DNA from: Pseudomonadota bacterium
GTDB taxonomy: Bacteria > Pseudomonadota > Alphaproteobacteria > SP197
DNA: 34,463 nucleotides
Direction of reading: 5' to 3'
Assembly (NCBI GenBank): GCA_027592745.1
Contig: JAQCLG010000021.1
Span: 1 to 34,463 of the forward strand
This document shows positions 34,445 through 34,463 of the stretch, piece after piece. Within the stretch, counting starts at the first letter, position 1. The number at the start of each line of letters is the position of its first letter. A model generated the notes under the pieces. The model was not told the DNA's origin, ran no database searches, and worked only from the letters and a program-made list of their open reading frames with translations. The position numbers were made by a program, and so were the translations under genes.

Positions 34445-34463
34445 CCATCTCAACAAGTATGTA

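Overview
The window is high-GC DNA with dense, mostly short-spaced genes. Gene content and order point to an alphaproteobacterium, most likely a Rhodospirillales-like lineage: dnaX with the SRP RNA just upstream, a kdsB-pheA pair divergent from a membrane cytochrome c, a comF-grxC-nitrilase-DUF1178 set, and a secA / parvulin / argJ / GNAT / mutT neighbourhood. KDO synthesis (kdsB) shows a Gram-negative envelope. The genus cannot be fixed from the sequence alone.

Layout. 1-1417: dnaX (cut by the window edge), SRP RNA and its promoter, all on the minus strand. 1479-3223: nudC and gloB. 3236-4857: pheA and kdsB (minus), divergent from a tandem-haem cytochrome c followed directly by a folD homologue (4972-7098). 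7144-8968: a secreted peptidoglycan-binding protein and zapE (minus). 9091-10503: an amidase. 10500-10859: a DUF423 membrane protein. 10950-11130: remnant of a PfpI/DJ-1-like gene. 11124-13574: a cyanide-insensitive-type bd oxidase operon (cydA, cydB and a 40-residue DUF2474 protein). 13614-16005: a SirB1-like protein, a small HNH protein and an MFS exporter. 16104-18529: a second MFS transporter and an M20 amidohydrolase in one operon. 18621-19774: an IS110-family insertion sequence. 19900-22919: DUF1178, a methyltransferase, a Nit-type amidase, glutaredoxin and comF. 22999-23886: an NDUFAF5-like methyltransferase. 24036-29223: mutT, two related GNATs, a MATE transporter, argJ and a parvulin. 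29384-32155: secA. 32206-33102: an FkbM-like protein of lower GC. 33266-34387: a polyamine-type ABC substrate-binding protein interrupted by an in-frame TAA.

The most informative region is the IS110 element. Its exact ends can be read because it sits in one arm of a long inverted-repeat pair and the other arm is an intact copy of the target. The empty site can therefore be rebuilt around a CT core. The 196-nt non-coding end upstream of the transposase looks like a bridge (seek) RNA gene. It carries segments in the expected order that match both halves of the target and both halves of the donor junction. Joining the two element ends would also create a TTGACA-N17-TATCTG promoter.

Other points of interest are a FolD homologue in which the catalytic lysine is glutamine, a cytochrome c with two haem domains on one anchor, a nonsense codon in the ABC binding protein, and several intergenic palindromes. 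Most remaining genes are ordinary housekeeping genes.
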